Source: Thermotoga sp. Ku-13t (GTDB lineage: Bacteria > Thermotogota > Thermotogae > Thermotogales > DSM-5069). Taken from it: a stretch of 64,000 bases of DNA. Shown piece after piece: positions 8,742 to 18,016 of this stretch. The notes under the pieces are model-generated. The model saw only the letters and a list, made by a program, of their open reading frames with translations, did no database searches and was not told the origin of the DNA. The stretch is from assembly GCF_011057685.1 (NCBI RefSeq), contig NZ_LNFY01000001.1:868001-932000 (forward strand), in the 5' to 3' direction. A program made the position numbers and the translations under genes. Every line of letters starts with the position of its first letter. Within the stretch, counting starts at the first letter, position 1.

Positions 8742-11168
8742 ATGTCCGAAATTCTCACCAAGAACATAGAGGACGAACTGGTACAGCAGTACATGAACTA
8801 TTCAATGAGCGTCATCATAGGACGCGCCATTCCAGATGTGCGTGACGGCTTGAAACCGGTGCAGAGACGCATCCTGTATGTGATGCATGAACTCGGCTTG
8901 ACGCACAACGCCCAATCGAAAAAGTGCGCCAGGATCGTCGGTGAAGTGCTCGGTAAGTACCATCCGCATGGGGACATGGCCGTTTACGATGCGCTGGTGA
9001 GACTGGCACAGCCTTTCACGATGCGCTATCCTCTGATCATCGGTCAGGGTAATTTCGGTTCCGTGGATAGAGATCCTCCGGCCGCCATGAGGTATACGGA
9101 GGCGAAGCTGTCAAGACTGGCAGAAGAAATGCTCGAAGATCTGGACAAAGAAACCGTTGATATGCAGGACAACTTCGATGGAACGCTGAAGGAACCGACG
9201 GTCCTACCTTCGAAGATTCCCAACTTGCTTCTGAGCGGATCTTCCGGCATCGCGGTTGGCATGGCGACGAACATCCCACCTCACAACCTCGTCGAGACCG
9301 TGAACGCCATACAGTACTTCATAAAGAATCCACAGTGCAGCGTGGATGACCTGATGAAACACATCAAAGGTCCTGACTTTCCAACGGGTGGAATCATCGT
9401 CAATGCCAACAGCCTGAGAGAAATATACGCCACTGGAAGAGGAAAGCTCGTGATCAGGAGCAAGGTGCACTTTGAAGAAGGCAAGAGGCACGATCAAATA
9501 GTGGTGACAGAGATCCCCTATGGTGTCAGCAAGGCGGCGCTCATCGAAGAAATCGCCAGATACGCCGAGAAGAATCCGAAGATCCAGATAAAGAACATCA
9601 GGGACGAGTCAGACAAGAAAGGCCTGAGGATAGTGATAGAAATTCCCAAGAACGGCAACTACAGACTCGTCCTGAACAACCTGTACAAACACACGTCTCT
9701 GCAAACAAGCTTCAACGTTCAGATGCTCGTGATCGACAACAAGCGACCGAAGCTCATGAACCTCCTTCAGCTGATCCGTGCGTTCGTTCAGCACAGATTC
9801 AACGTGATCAGAAGAAGGTCCGAACACGATCTGAAGATCTATTCCAAGCGGGCGCACATTCTGGAAGGCATCATGAAAGCGGCGAGGGCCATTGGAAGCG
9901 TCGTGGACATAATCAGGAGCAGTAAGAGCAGCGAGGAGGCCATCAAGAACCTGATCAACTTGCTGAGCGTCACCGAAGAACAGGCTAAAGCGATCCTGGA
10001 CATGCGCTTGGGCAGGCTCACGAGCCTCGAGATCGAAAAATTGAAACAGGAGTATTCCGAACTGGTCAAGAAGATAGAGTTTGCCAAGGAGATCATCTCC
10101 AACGATTCGAAGGTTTACGAGGTCATGTACAACGAGCTCGAAGAATTGAAGCACAAATACGGTGATGAGAGAAGAACGCAGATACTCAACATCGAGGAAG
10201 ATCTGGATTACGAACCGGAGGATCTGATACCGGACGAAGACATAGTGATAACGCTGACAGAAAAAGGTTACATAAAAGCCACGAGTTTGAACGATTACAG
10301 AAGTCAGAAACGCGGTGGGAAGGGTATCATCGGCGCAAGGATCGCCGAAGACGATGGAATAGCTCTGGTGTGCGCCACGCGGGTGCATTCGAGAACCGTT
10401 TTTGTGAGTTCGCATGGTAGGGCGTTCGTTTTACGAAACCACGAGATCGAACTGAGCAACAGAGACAGTAAAGGCAAACCCATCAGGGCGTATCTGAACC
10501 TCGAGGAAGACGAGTCCGTTTTAGCGATGATACCCTTCAACGACTGGAAAGGTGACCTTCTGCTGGTAACGAAGAAAGGTAAGATCAAAAGAACACCCCT
10601 ATCGGAGTTTGAGAGTGCCGGCACGAGGGGGATCAAGGCCATAACCTTTGAGGACGGAGACTGTGTGGTAGCAGCGAACGTTTGCGATGAAAACGACAGA
10701 GAAGTTTTGATCATCACAAGGAATGGAATGTCGATAAGATTTTCCATCGACGAAGTACGGTGCATGGGTCGCACAGCGATGGGTGTCAGCGCGGTGTCGC
10801 TGAGGGACGGGGACGAGGTCGTAGGGATGGTCGTTCTGTCGGACAACGAGGGAGACGTTTTGACGATCACCACGAAGGGTTTCGGTAAACGCACACCGCT
10901 CAGCGAGTACAGAGTCCAGAGCCGTGGAGGAGTGGGTATCAAGACGATGCCGGGCGTGGAGAAGGTTGGTTTTCTCTGTGGAGCCGAGCTCGTTAAGAAT
11001 CCGGAATCTGACGTGATCGTGCTCACCAAGAATGGGCACTCGATAAGGTTCAAAGTTTCCAGCGTCAGCGTTGTTGGTCGCACTGCGAAAGGTGTCAAAA
11101 TATTGGAGCTTTCTGAAGACGACGAAGTTTCACGTTTTGCGGTGGTGGAAACGTGTACAGACAGTTGA
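8742..11168 (+). CDS. gyrA: DNA gyrase subunit A
   Basis: ATP-dependent type IIA topoisomerase subunit that breaks and rejoins DNA. The N-terminal breakage-reunion domain contains [19 protein letters not shown]. The active-site tyrosine is in [12 protein letters not shown] (about Tyr118). The C-terminal beta-pinwheel begins after residue 490, and its GyrA box is present as QKRGGKG near residue 523, which argues for gyrase rather than topoisomerase IV. The second in-frame ATG, at 8742, is chosen because AGGAGGT ends seven bases before it; the ATG at 8736 is too close to that site. metG ends just upstream, so the two are likely co-transcribed. Confidence 0.97.
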   Translation: MSEILTKNIEDELVQQYMNYSMSVIIGRAIPDVRDGLKPVQRRILYVMHELGLTHNAQSKKCARIVGEVLGKYHPHGDMAVYDALVRLAQPFTMRYPLIIGQGNFGSVDRDPPAAMRYTEAKLSRLAEEMLEDLDKETVDMQDNFDGTLKEPTVLPSKIPNLLLSGSSGIAVGMATNIPPHNLVETVNAIQYFIKNPQCSVDDLMKHIKGPDFPTGGIIVNANSLREIYATGRGKLVIRSKVHFEEGKRHDQIVVTEIPYGVSKAALIEEIARYAEKNPKIQIKNIRDESDKKGLRIVIEIPKNGNYRLVLNNLYKHTSLQTSFNVQMLVIDNKRPKLMNLLQLIRAFVQHRFNVIRRRSEHDLKIYSKRAHILEGIMKAARAIGSVVDIIRSSKSSEEAIKNLINLLSVTEEQAKAILDMRLGRLTSLEIEKLKQEYSELVKKIEFAKEIISNDSKVYEVMYNELEELKHKYGDERRTQILNIEEDLDYEPEDLIPDEDIVITLTEKGYIKATSLNDYRSQKRGGKGIIGARIAEDDGIALVCATRVHSRTVFVSSHGRAFVLRNHEIELSNRDSKGKPIRAYLNLEEDESVLAMIPFNDWKGDLLLVTKKGKIKRTPLSEFESAGTRGIKAITFEDGDCVVAANVCDENDREVLIITRNGMSIRFSIDEVRCMGRTAMGVSAVSLRDGDEVVGMVVLSDNEGDVLTITTKGFGKRTPLSEYRVQSRGGVGIKTMPGVEKVGFLCGAELVKNPESDVIVLTKNGHSIRFKVSSVSVVGRTAKGVKILELSEDDEVSRFAVVETCTDS

Positions 11169-11530
11169 ACCACACAGCCGATGTACGTTATGAGATAATT
11201 TGCGATAGTGAAGAACAACTGTTCAAAGAATTCATAAACATCTTCAAAGATCACTACACCGTGCGGTTCAAAGATAAAGAGACCACGGTCGAGTACGAGC
11301 TGTCGAAAAGCATCGAAGACGCCGTTTTCGACATCGTGAACGACTGGATTTATCTGATCGAGTCGAAGAAACTGTTTCCGTGGGACTGTCGCATCGAGGA
11401 TGGGAAACTGATCTGTACGTTCAGAGAGTACGAGCAGATCGAAGGTACCGAACTTAAGGCCGTGACATATCACAGTCTGGTTGTGAACAGGTCAGACAAA
11501 ATCGCTTTGAAGGTGGTGTTTGACACGTGA
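11153..11530 (+). CDS. Archease family protein
   Basis: A 125-residue protein of the archease family, which serves as an activator of the RNA ligase RtcB in archaea and eukaryotes. Family marks are [11 protein letters not shown] at the N terminus, an acidic mid-section and the closing VTYHSLVV. The GTG start at 11153 overlaps the end of gyrA by 16 bases, and the stop overlaps lexA as GTGA. No rtcB lies in this window, so the partner would be elsewhere. The assignment rests on recognisable N- and C-terminal family motifs; the biological role in bacteria is unproven. Confidence 0.85.
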   Translation: MYRQLNHTADVRYEIICDSEEQLFKEFINIFKDHYTVRFKDKETTVEYELSKSIEDAVFDIVNDWIYLIESKKLFPWDCRIEDGKLICTFREYEQIEGTELKAVTYHSLVVNRSDKIALKVVFDT

Positions 11531-12126
11531 GGCAGTTGACGGAAAGGCAAAAAAAGGTTCTGGAATTCATAACTTCCTATTTCGAGAAGCACGGTTACTC
11601 TCCGAGCATAAGGGACATAGCCAAAGCCTTCCGCATAACACCGCGCGGTGCCATGATGCACCTTGTGGCTCTCGAGAAGAAAGGCTACATCTCGCGCTCG
11701 AAAAAGGCGAGGAGCATAAAACTTTTGAACGTGGGCGAAGCGGTCAGACTACCCGTGGTTGGTATGATCGCGGCGGGGAACGCGATCGAGGCGATCGAGC
11801 GCGTTGTGGAAATGATCGAAGTGCCAAAACAAATGCTCAAAACGGGCTTTGAACATTACGTGCTCAAGGTCAAGGGAGACAGCATGGTGAACGAGCACAT
11901 CGTCGAAAACGACTACGTTGTGATCAGAAAACAGGACACCGCTGAGAGCGGAGACATAGTCTCAGTATTGGTGGACAACAGTGAAACTACTTTGAAGAAG
12001 ATCTACTTCAAAGATGGCAAGATCGTGCTGAAACCTGCCAATCCAGCCTTGAAACCGATCGAGCTCGAACCGTCCCGCGTCAAGATAACCGGTAAGGTTG
12101 TAGGAGTGATTCGCATCTATGAATGA
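11527..12126 (+). CDS. lexA: LexA repressor, SOS response regulator
   Basis: A 199-residue transcriptional repressor with an N-terminal winged helix (about residues 1-65; YSPSIRDIAKAFRIT is the recognition region) and a C-terminal S24 autopeptidase domain. The self-cleavage bond is Ala83-Gly84 in MIAAGN. The catalytic pair is Ser119 in KGDSMVN and Lys157 in ETTLKK. RecA-stimulated cleavage would relieve repression of DNA repair genes. The GTG start overlaps the archease stop, and its own stop is overlapped by eight bases by the STAS gene. I could not identify a LexA box in this operon with confidence. Confidence 0.96.
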   Translation: MRQLTERQKKVLEFITSYFEKHGYSPSIRDIAKAFRITPRGAMMHLVALEKKGYISRSKKARSIKLLNVGEAVRLPVVGMIAAGNAIEAIERVVEMIEVPKQMLKTGFEHYVLKVKGDSMVNEHIVENDYVVIRKQDTAESGDIVSVLVDNSETTLKKIYFKDGKIVLKPANPALKPIELEPSRVKITGKVVGVIRIYE

Positions 12127-12475
12127 ACACAGCTGGACGACGATCGAAATCAACAACGTGGTTGTGGTTAAACCGCGCGGGGAACTGGACATGAGCAACT
12201 CTTTTCATTTCAAGAGTTTCATCAGAGACAACTACATAAACGCGGGGAAGAATAATTTGATCCTCGACCTTTCCGAAGTCCATTACATGGACAGTTCGGC
12301 ACTCGGGGTCCTGCTCGGGTTGCAGCGTGCCGCGAGGCTGAACGGTGGATCGATGGTTCTGTGCGGCCTTCACGAAAATCTCTTGAGAATTTTCAAGATA
12401 ACCTCCCTGGAAGGTGTTTTCAGAATCTATCCGACTGTGGAGGAAGCTTTGAAATTCTTTTTGGGAGGTAACTGA
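12119..12475 (+). CDS. STAS-domain protein, anti-sigma factor antagonist type
   Basis: A single STAS domain of 118 residues, like SpoIIAA/RsbV. These proteins bind anti-sigma kinases and are controlled by phosphorylation of a serine. That serine is expected in VHYMDSSALGVLLG, which is well conserved here, and KPRGELDMSNS is the N-terminal strand and loop. No anti-sigma kinase or sigma factor gene is next to it, so the partner is unknown. The ATG at 12119 overlaps lexA by eight bases and the stop abuts the rpiB ATG, so its expression is tied to the surrounding operon. Confidence 0.9.
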   Translation: MNEHSWTTIEINNVVVVKPRGELDMSNSFHFKSFIRDNYINAGKNNLILDLSEVHYMDSSALGVLLGLQRAARLNGGSMVLCGLHENLLRIFKITSLEGVFRIYPTVEEALKFFLGGN

Positions 12476-12916
12476 ATGAAGATAGCGATTGGTTGTGACC
12501 ATGCCGGTTTTCGCCTGAAGGAAGCGATCAAGGCTTACCTGGCCTCGAAAGGCTTCAAAGTCCTCGACGAAGGAACGTATTCAGAAGAGGCGGTGGATTA
12601 TCCGGATTTGGCCAGGAAAGTTGTGCGGGACATAAAGGAAAACCAGGCGGATTTCGGCATACTGATCTGTGGCACGGGAATAGGCATGAGCATCTCTGCG
12701 AACAGAGTTAAAGGCATCAGGGCCGCGCTCTGTCTTTTCCCAGAGATGGCGAAACTCGCAAGAGCACACAACGATGCGAACGTGCTCGTCTTACCCGGCA
12801 GGTTCCTCGGAGCGGAACTCGCACAGTGGATCGTCGATGCGTTCTTGTCCACGAAGTTTGAGGGTGGAAGGCACACCAACAGGATCGAGAAGATAGAAAG
12901 GATGATGGAGAATTGA
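12476..12916 (+). CDS. rpiB: Ribose-5-phosphate isomerase B
   Basis: Interconverts ribose 5-phosphate and ribulose 5-phosphate in the pentose phosphate pathway. The protein is 146 residues, the usual RpiB length. It opens with MKIAIGCDHAGFRLKE and has the phosphate and active-site region FGILICGTGIGMSISANR, with the conserved cysteine, followed by RAHNDANVL. The ATG begins immediately after the stop of the STAS gene, following the ribosome binding site GGGAGG. The stop overlaps the TTG start of the deacetylase gene. Confidence 0.96.
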   Translation: MKIAIGCDHAGFRLKEAIKAYLASKGFKVLDEGTYSEEAVDYPDLARKVVRDIKENQADFGILICGTGIGMSISANRVKGIRAALCLFPEMAKLARAHNDANVLVLPGRFLGAELAQWIVDAFLSTKFEGGRHTNRIEKIERMMEN

Positions 12917-13881
12917 AGATCGTGTACGATCCAAAGCATGTCGTGCACAGACCGACCAAGGAGATAGACAAAGGAAAGTTCATAGAGAATCCCGAGAAGC
13001 CGGAACGCATCGAAGCGATCAAAGACGCTCTGATCATGAACGGTTTCGACAACATACATTCACCCAACAATTTTCCGATGAGCTACGTCTATCTGGTTCA
13101 CAGCGAACGCTACGTGAACTGGTTGAAAAACAAGTCGGCGTCCCTCCAGCCGGGGGAAGAATACATCACGGAGCTGTTCGGGTACGATCTGTGTTTCGAC
13201 ACCGGAACACCCATCAGCAACATCACGTTTGAATCCGCGAAACGTGCCGTGGACGTGTGCCTCACGGCTGCAAGCTTGCTGAGCGGGAAAACGAACCTGG
13301 TTTACGCACTTGTGAGACCCCCTGGGCACCACGCGACCCGCGAGGCTTGTGGTGGTTATTGCTATTTCAACAACGCCGCAATCGCTGCCAGCTACTTCCT
13401 CGTCAAGGAGAACGCCGATGGGGTGGCGATACTGGATCTCGATTTCCACCATGGCAACGGTACACAGGACATCTTTTACGATACTGATGAGGTTTTGTAC
13501 GTTTCGATACACGGGGATCCAGACACGTTCTATCCGTGGATAAGCGGTAGAGAAAACGAAATCGGTGAAGGTCCCGGTGAAGGCTTCAACATCAATTTGC
13601 CATTGCCTGCAAAATCGGACTGGCGAAAGTATTCAGAAGCACTCGATCAGGCCTTGAGGGAAATAAAGAATTATTACCCGGACGTGCTCATCGTGTCACT
13701 CGGTTTCGACACGCATGCAGACGATCCGGTTGGTGGCTTTTTGCTGAAGGATGACGATTTCGCTCGTATAGGAAAAGCCATAGGGAAACTGAAGATCCCG
13801 ACGCTGATCATCCAGGAAGGAGGATACAACCCGGTAGCGAACGCGTCAACAGCCGTCAAATTCTTCACTGCGATAGCGTGA
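12913..13881 (+). CDS. Histone deacetylase-family amidohydrolase (acetylpolyamine deacetylase-like)
   Basis: A zinc-dependent deacetylase of 322 residues in the HDAC/AcuC/AphA superfamily. Active-site elements are visible in order: RPPGHHAT (general-base histidines), DLDFHHGNGTQ (zinc aspartate and histidine), GFDTHADDPVG (second zinc aspartate) and EGGYNP (transition-state tyrosine). The likely substrates are acetylated polyamines, small amines or acetyl-lysine proteins; sequence alone does not decide. The TTG start at 12913 overlaps rpiB. It is the last gene of this plus-strand operon and meets the FGGY kinase gene tail to tail with no gap, inside the palindrome CGTGATCACG. Confidence 0.9.
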   Translation: MKIVYDPKHVVHRPTKEIDKGKFIENPEKPERIEAIKDALIMNGFDNIHSPNNFPMSYVYLVHSERYVNWLKNKSASLQPGEEYITELFGYDLCFDTGTPISNITFESAKRAVDVCLTAASLLSGKTNLVYALVRPPGHHATREACGGYCYFNNAAIAASYFLVKENADGVAILDLDFHHGNGTQDIFYDTDEVLYVSIHGDPDTFYPWISGRENEIGEGPGEGFNINLPLPAKSDWRKYSEALDQALREIKNYYPDVLIVSLGFDTHADDPVGGFLLKDDDFARIGKAIGKLKIPTLIIQEGGYNPVANASTAVKFFTAIA

Positions 13882-15285
13882 TCACGATCCGAGCCCGTCG
13901 AACAGATCAAGATTTCTCTCGTGCAGTTCCAGATAGATCTTGTAAAGTTTTTCGTAAGCCGTGTGCTTCTCTGGATCCGGCTTGAAGTGTTTTTTCACCT
14001 TGACCAATCGTTCTGCAACCTCAACGAAAGATTCTCCCGTCAAACAGGATATCGCCAGTATGGCACAGCCGAACAATTCTGCATCTGGCCTCGTCACTTC
14101 TACATTCATGCCGAGCACGTCTGCTTTTATCTGGTTCCACAGATCGTTCGACGCCTGGCCACCGGTGGTTCTAACAGTTTCAACCTTTGCACCTGCCTGC
14201 CTCATAGTCTCAACGATGTGTTTGACAGCGAAAGCTACACCTTCCGCAGCCGATACGATCAAAGTTTTTGCGTTCACATCCAGCCCCAATCCGAACAGAA
14301 CTCCTCTCAAATTCGGATTCCAGTAGGGGCTCCTTTCCCCGGCAAGGTGTGGCAAAAATATCACGCCGGTGGGTCTTCTGATCTCCGAGAGCGAGAGGTC
14401 CCTCAAGTTTCTGAACCTTGCTACACGGTTCGTCATCCATTCAATAGCTTTCCCCGAGGTTGTGAGCAAACCACTGACCTTCCAGAACGGCTCGATGAAG
14501 AACGGGGTGGTTATCAATCCGGATGCACGTATCTCAAGCTCGCTGCACAGTGTTATGCCTTCAGAGGTACCGGCTCGATCGCACGCGATACCAGGTTTGA
14601 GCGTGTTAGTGCCCACGAGTGCTGCCGCAAAATCTGGAGCCCCCGCAACGACGATCACATCGGTTGTGAGACCAAGCCTCCGGGCGACGTCCTGCTGGAT
14701 CCTCCCAACAACGTTTGAAGGTTCGATCAGCTCGGGAATCATGAAAGTCTGAGACAGGTCGAACCGCTCGAGGACCTCACTGTACCAGGGAGAATAACCG
14801 TATTGACGAAACGTGGCGTTCACAACACGACCAGCCAATTTGAAGATCAAAAAATCACTCGGCTGGAGTAAATAGGCCTTTCCTTCCAACTCTTTCCTGA
14901 GCTCGATCAGCTTCGCCGTGGCTGACGCCGTTTGCTCGTCCAGACCCTGAGATTTCAGAAACGCCATGTGCGGCTTACCCCTGTCATCGAGCCAGCCTAT
15001 CGCTCTGCGCACGAGCTGGCCCCGCTCATCAACCAGTACGATCGTCGGTCCCTGACTGCTCGCGCAGATGGCACGAACACGCGTTTTCAATTTTTCATCC
15101 ACGCTGTGAACACCTCGCACGAAGGCTGTCCACCACTTCTTCGGGTCTATCTCGTGGCGCCCACCAGAAACATCTTCCGTGCATTTTCGTTCAAAGTGGA
15201 AAAACTTTCTGCCCTCCAGATCGAACAACGTCAACTTGACGTTGGTCGTTCCTATGTCGACTGCCATGACCAGTTCAGAAGACAC
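13882..15285 (-). CDS. FGGY-family carbohydrate kinase
   Basis: An ATP-dependent sugar or polyol kinase of 467 residues. The N-terminal ATP-site strand is MAVDIGTTNVKLTLFD, and the second domain has LAGERSPYWNPNLRGVLFG and TTGGQASNDLWNQ, typical of the xylulokinase/gluconokinase branch. Its substrate is not evident. It is the last gene of an operon with a BMP-type ABC importer and an RpiR regulator, so it probably phosphorylates what the importer brings in or a breakdown product of it. Its start overlaps the regulator stop by about ten bases. Autoinducer-2 kinase, xylulokinase and erythritol-type kinases are all open alternatives. Confidence 0.88.
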   Translation of the reverse strand: MSSELVMAVDIGTTNVKLTLFDLEGRKFFHFERKCTEDVSGGRHEIDPKKWWTAFVRGVHSVDEKLKTRVRAICASSQGPTIVLVDERGQLVRRAIGWLDDRGKPHMAFLKSQGLDEQTASATAKLIELRKELEGKAYLLQPSDFLIFKLAGRVVNATFRQYGYSPWYSEVLERFDLSQTFMIPELIEPSNVVGRIQQDVARRLGLTTDVIVVAGAPDFAAALVGTNTLKPGIACDRAGTSEGITLCSELEIRASGLITTPFFIEPFWKVSGLLTTSGKAIEWMTNRVARFRNLRDLSLSEIRRPTGVIFLPHLAGERSPYWNPNLRGVLFGLGLDVNAKTLIVSAAEGVAFAVKHIVETMRQAGAKVETVRTTGGQASNDLWNQIKADVLGMNVEVTRPDAELFGCAILAISCLTGESFVEVAERLVKVKKHFKPDPEKHTAYEKLYKIYLELHERNLDLFDGLGS

Positions 15286-16123
15286 CGCGATCTCCCCTCC
15301 TTTTGTATCTCAGCACTTCTTCGAAGTGTGAGTACAGTTTTCTGAACCTTTCTTTGTCCATTTCGAGCATCTTCAAAAGCAACATGTCGATCACGAAGAG
15401 CTGCAAAAATCTCGTCAGGAAACCGCCTTCAGGCAAAACTTCTGTTTTCACGTACACAGGCAGAAACACGTTCACCAGGTCGACCACTGCGCTGCTCGGT
15501 GGTGCTATTGCGATCAGCGTTGCGCCAGCCTTTCTGGCATAGCCGGCAGCGTCCAGAAGGTCGCGGGAGGAATGACTGCTCGAGATCGCCACGAGGCAGG
15601 CATGTTCGTCGAGGAACGATGCGGAAATGCTCTGCAAGAAGGGATTTTCAAAGAAGTTCACCTGGAAACCAAACTGTTTCAGCTTCAAAAACAGATCTCT
15701 GGCCGCGACGGTATCGAAACCGTACGCCACTATTTCCACCACTTTGCTTTTCATAAGCGCCTCCGCTGCCTTGGTGAGTTTGTCGTCCGTGATGAGTTTG
15801 AGGGATTCTCTGATCTCCTCCATCGCAAAATCGAAGTAGTTCCGTGACACCTCTGATACCTTCTCCATGTCAGGTTTCAGAGATTCGAGAAGGCTGGTTT
15901 CCTGAGCGAGTGCGAGGCGAAATTCTCTGAAGCCAGTGAACCCAAGCTTTTTACAGAAATCCACGAGCGATGCCGGAGATGTCCCGATCTTCTTCGCGAA
16001 ATCCGTTATCCTCATCTCCAGCACCCAGTTTGGATGTTCCATAACCTGCTTCGCGATCATGGCACTCATGCCCCTGAGTTGTGGAAGGAGATCCTGAAGT
16101 TTGTGATACACACTCTTTCTCAT
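15275..16123 (-). CDS. MurR/RpiR-family transcriptional regulator
   Basis: A DNA-binding N-terminal HTH_6 domain (MRITDFAKKIGTSPASLVDFCKKLGFTG split by a turn) is followed by a SIS sugar-phosphate-binding domain from about residue 120 (VEIVAYGFDTVAARD, then VAISSSHSSRDLLDAA). Such regulators sense phosphosugars and usually control adjacent catabolic genes, so it likely regulates the importer/kinase operon of which it is part. The ATG at 16123 is chosen over a TTG at 16132: it overlaps the permease stop as ATGA, and GAGG lies nine bases before it. Confidence 0.9.
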   Translation of the reverse strand: MRKSVYHKLQDLLPQLRGMSAMIAKQVMEHPNWVLEMRITDFAKKIGTSPASLVDFCKKLGFTGFREFRLALAQETSLLESLKPDMEKVSEVSRNYFDFAMEEIRESLKLITDDKLTKAAEALMKSKVVEIVAYGFDTVAARDLFLKLKQFGFQVNFFENPFLQSISASFLDEHACLVAISSSHSSRDLLDAAGYARKAGATLIAIAPPSSAVVDLVNVFLPVYVKTEVLPEGGFLTRFLQLFVIDMLLLKMLEMDKERFRKLYSHFEEVLRYKRRGDRGVF

Positions 16124-17013
16124 CGATACCAACCTCGCTTCCTCGCTTTTGTCAAAACATTGTAGGTTAAAGCCACAAGCAGCGTCAAGATCATCGGCAC
16201 GGCGAACGCGATCTCGGACGGCACATTCGTTTTAAGTTGCAACCTGTGAGACAGGGTCACGGCGAAGCCAAGGATCAGTGACACTCCGAAAACACCCAGA
16301 GGGCTGTCGCCGCCCAGAACGGCTGCCACCAGCGCGAGCCATCCTCTGTTGTTCGTCATACCGGACACGAACAGACCAAGTGGCAACGCCAGCAGCGAAC
16401 CTGCCAGCCCACAGTAAAGACCACAGAGGATGAAAGATGAAACTGCGACGGTGTCGACGTTCAAACCGAGTTGTTTCGCAACAGATTCGTTCTTTCCCAC
16501 TGCCTTCATTCTCAAACCGAGTGGCGTTTTCACAACGATCCACGAAAGCAGCACAGCAAAGATCGCGATCAATTCCAGGGCGTTGTAGTCAGACACGAGT
16601 GTGCCGATCCCGTCGCTTCGAGAAGAGTTCAATCGCAGAACGGGAAGCTGGGGTATCTTCTCAAAGAAGATGGTACCCTTTGAACCGAGCAACGTCGAAG
16701 ATAAAAGAACAACCAACCCCGAAACGAGGACGTTCACACCGAGGCCCACGACGAAGATGTTCGCATGAAAGTATCTGTGGAGGGACCACACCGAAAATGA
16801 TAGGATGCAGGATGAGATCAATGCAGCCAACAATCCAAGAAGCCAGCTGTTCAAACGGTCCGCCACGTAAACTGAAACAAAACATGCCAACAGCATCGTC
16901 CCTTCCACCGCGATGTTCAATTTTCCAACCATCTGTGTAAAACTCGCGCCAAGCGCCGCAGTGGCGATGGGTAGCGCCGACGAGATAGAACTCCTAAGCA
17001 ATTGAATCAGCAC
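16120..17013 (-). CDS. ABC transporter permease, BMP/nucleoside-type (BPD_transp_2 family)
   Basis: Inner-membrane permease of 297 residues with many hydrophobic segments, from SSISSALPIATAALGAS near the N terminus through VSLILGFAVTLSHR near the end. The family motif region GRMKAVG-like appears as LGLRMKAVGKNES. It pairs with the adjacent permease and the double ATPase to import the ligand of the BMP-family binding protein. Its start overlaps the upstream permease by 20 bases and its stop overlaps the regulator start. This is the shorter of the two permeases, as is usual in nup/yufPQ-type systems. Confidence 0.9.
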   Translation of the reverse strand: MLIQLLRSSISSALPIATAALGASFTQMVGKLNIAVEGTMLLACFVSVYVADRLNSWLLGLLAALISSCILSFSVWSLHRYFHANIFVVGLGVNVLVSGLVVLLSSTLLGSKGTIFFEKIPQLPVLRLNSSRSDGIGTLVSDYNALELIAIFAVLLSWIVVKTPLGLRMKAVGKNESVAKQLGLNVDTVAVSSFILCGLYCGLAGSLLALPLGLFVSGMTNNRGWLALVAAVLGGDSPLGVFGVSLILGFAVTLSHRLQLKTNVPSEIAFAVPMILTLLVALTYNVLTKARKRGWYR

Positions 17014-18016
17014 CGTGCTCCCTCCGCTCCAAGAAGAACTGCGCCGTTACCATACACAGGACGATGCCCTGTACAAATCTTGCGATTTCTGGAGGTGTCT
17101 GAACCATCAAGGAAGCTATTTCCGCCCCACTATCCAGGTAAGCCAGAAACAGCGCCGAAAGAAAGATTAACGGAGGATTGTTGTTCGCCAGAAGGGAAGC
17201 GGCTATACCGATGAAACCACTCCCGTGAGAAAAACCTTTCACGGCGCGTCCATGTACTCCGAGAACCTCGATCACGCCTCCCAAAGCGGCAACCGCACCG
17301 CTGAGAGACATCGCGATCAGCAAAACCTTATCCACGTCGATTCCATGAATTTTCGCAAAGCGAGGATTCCCCCTCACGGTCCTGAACTCATAGCCAAAAG
17401 TGGAATATTTGTACAAGAAATACAACAAAAAACAGAGGGCTATCCCGACCAGGTAACCCACATGCAGGCTGGATGGAGGTAGAATCCTCGTGAGCTTCAC
17501 ACTTTCGTTGAGATAACGTGTTGCAGAAAGTGCCGCGCCGGGATCTCTGAACGGGCCGTTGAGAAGATAATCTCCAACATAAACGAAGATCTGCCCAACC
17601 ATGTAAGTACCGATCAGCTCGTTGAAGTTAAATTTGACTTTCAACATGGCAGGAACAGAAGACAGAAGTGCCCCCGCTGAAGCTGAAACTGCCAAGGCTA
17701 CGAATCTGGAAATTGCAGCATTAGAAAAATTCAGGGCAGCGACCGTTCCGACTATCGCACCGAAGTAGTACTGACCTTCGAGCCCCAGGTTGAACACTCC
17801 GGCCGAAAACGCGACACAGGCTGCCAGTCCCGTGAAGATCAATGGCACGGAAGAAGCCAGCATGTTACCAAAAAAGTAGACGTTCGAAAAAGGCCCAACG
17901 AAGAACCACCACAGAGTCTCGCGTGGTTCAGGCGAAACGAAGCGGAGAATCGCCGCACTCGCGCCAAAGGCCACAACGATTGTGACGATCGGGGAAAGGA
18001 TCTTCAAACTTCTCAT
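16994..18016 (-). CDS. ABC transporter permease, BMP/nucleoside-type
   Basis: The larger permease, 340 residues, with about eight to ten membrane segments. Conserved family stretches are FSAGVFNLGLEGQYYFGA (substrate pathway), GYEFRTVRGNPRFAKIHGID (coupling helix) and SHGSGFIGIAASLLANNNP. The cytoplasmic loop with ARG-N-PRFA is typical of permeases that work with two-domain sugar or nucleoside ATPases. The start overlaps the ATPase stop as ATGA and its stop is inside the next permease gene, so all four transport genes are translationally coupled. Confidence 0.92.
   Translation of the reverse strand: MRSLKILSPIVTIVVAFGASAAILRFVSPEPRETLWWFFVGPFSNVYFFGNMLASSVPLIFTGLAACVAFSAGVFNLGLEGQYYFGAIVGTVAALNFSNAAISRFVALAVSASAGALLSSVPAMLKVKFNFNELIGTYMVGQIFVYVGDYLLNGPFRDPGAALSATRYLNESVKLTRILPPSSLHVGYLVGIALCFLLYFLYKYSTFGYEFRTVRGNPRFAKIHGIDVDKVLLIAMSLSGAVAALGGVIEVLGVHGRAVKGFSHGSGFIGIAASLLANNNPPLIFLSALFLAYLDSGAEIASLMVQTPPEIARFVQGIVLCMVTAQFFLERREHGADSIA

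Noticed and set aside
9609..10415. 268-codon minus-strand frame antisense to gyrA
   Set aside because: Shadow frame produced by codon bias of gyrA; no start signal.
10304..11473. Long minus-strand open frame antisense to gyrA
   Set aside because: Product is low-complexity Ser/Thr-rich sequence, no ribosome binding site, and gyrA on the other strand is unambiguous.
13877..13886. Palindrome CGTGATCACG at the junction of the deacetylase and kinase genes
   Set aside because: It consists of the two convergent stop codons and flanking bases; too short and without a T run to be a terminator.
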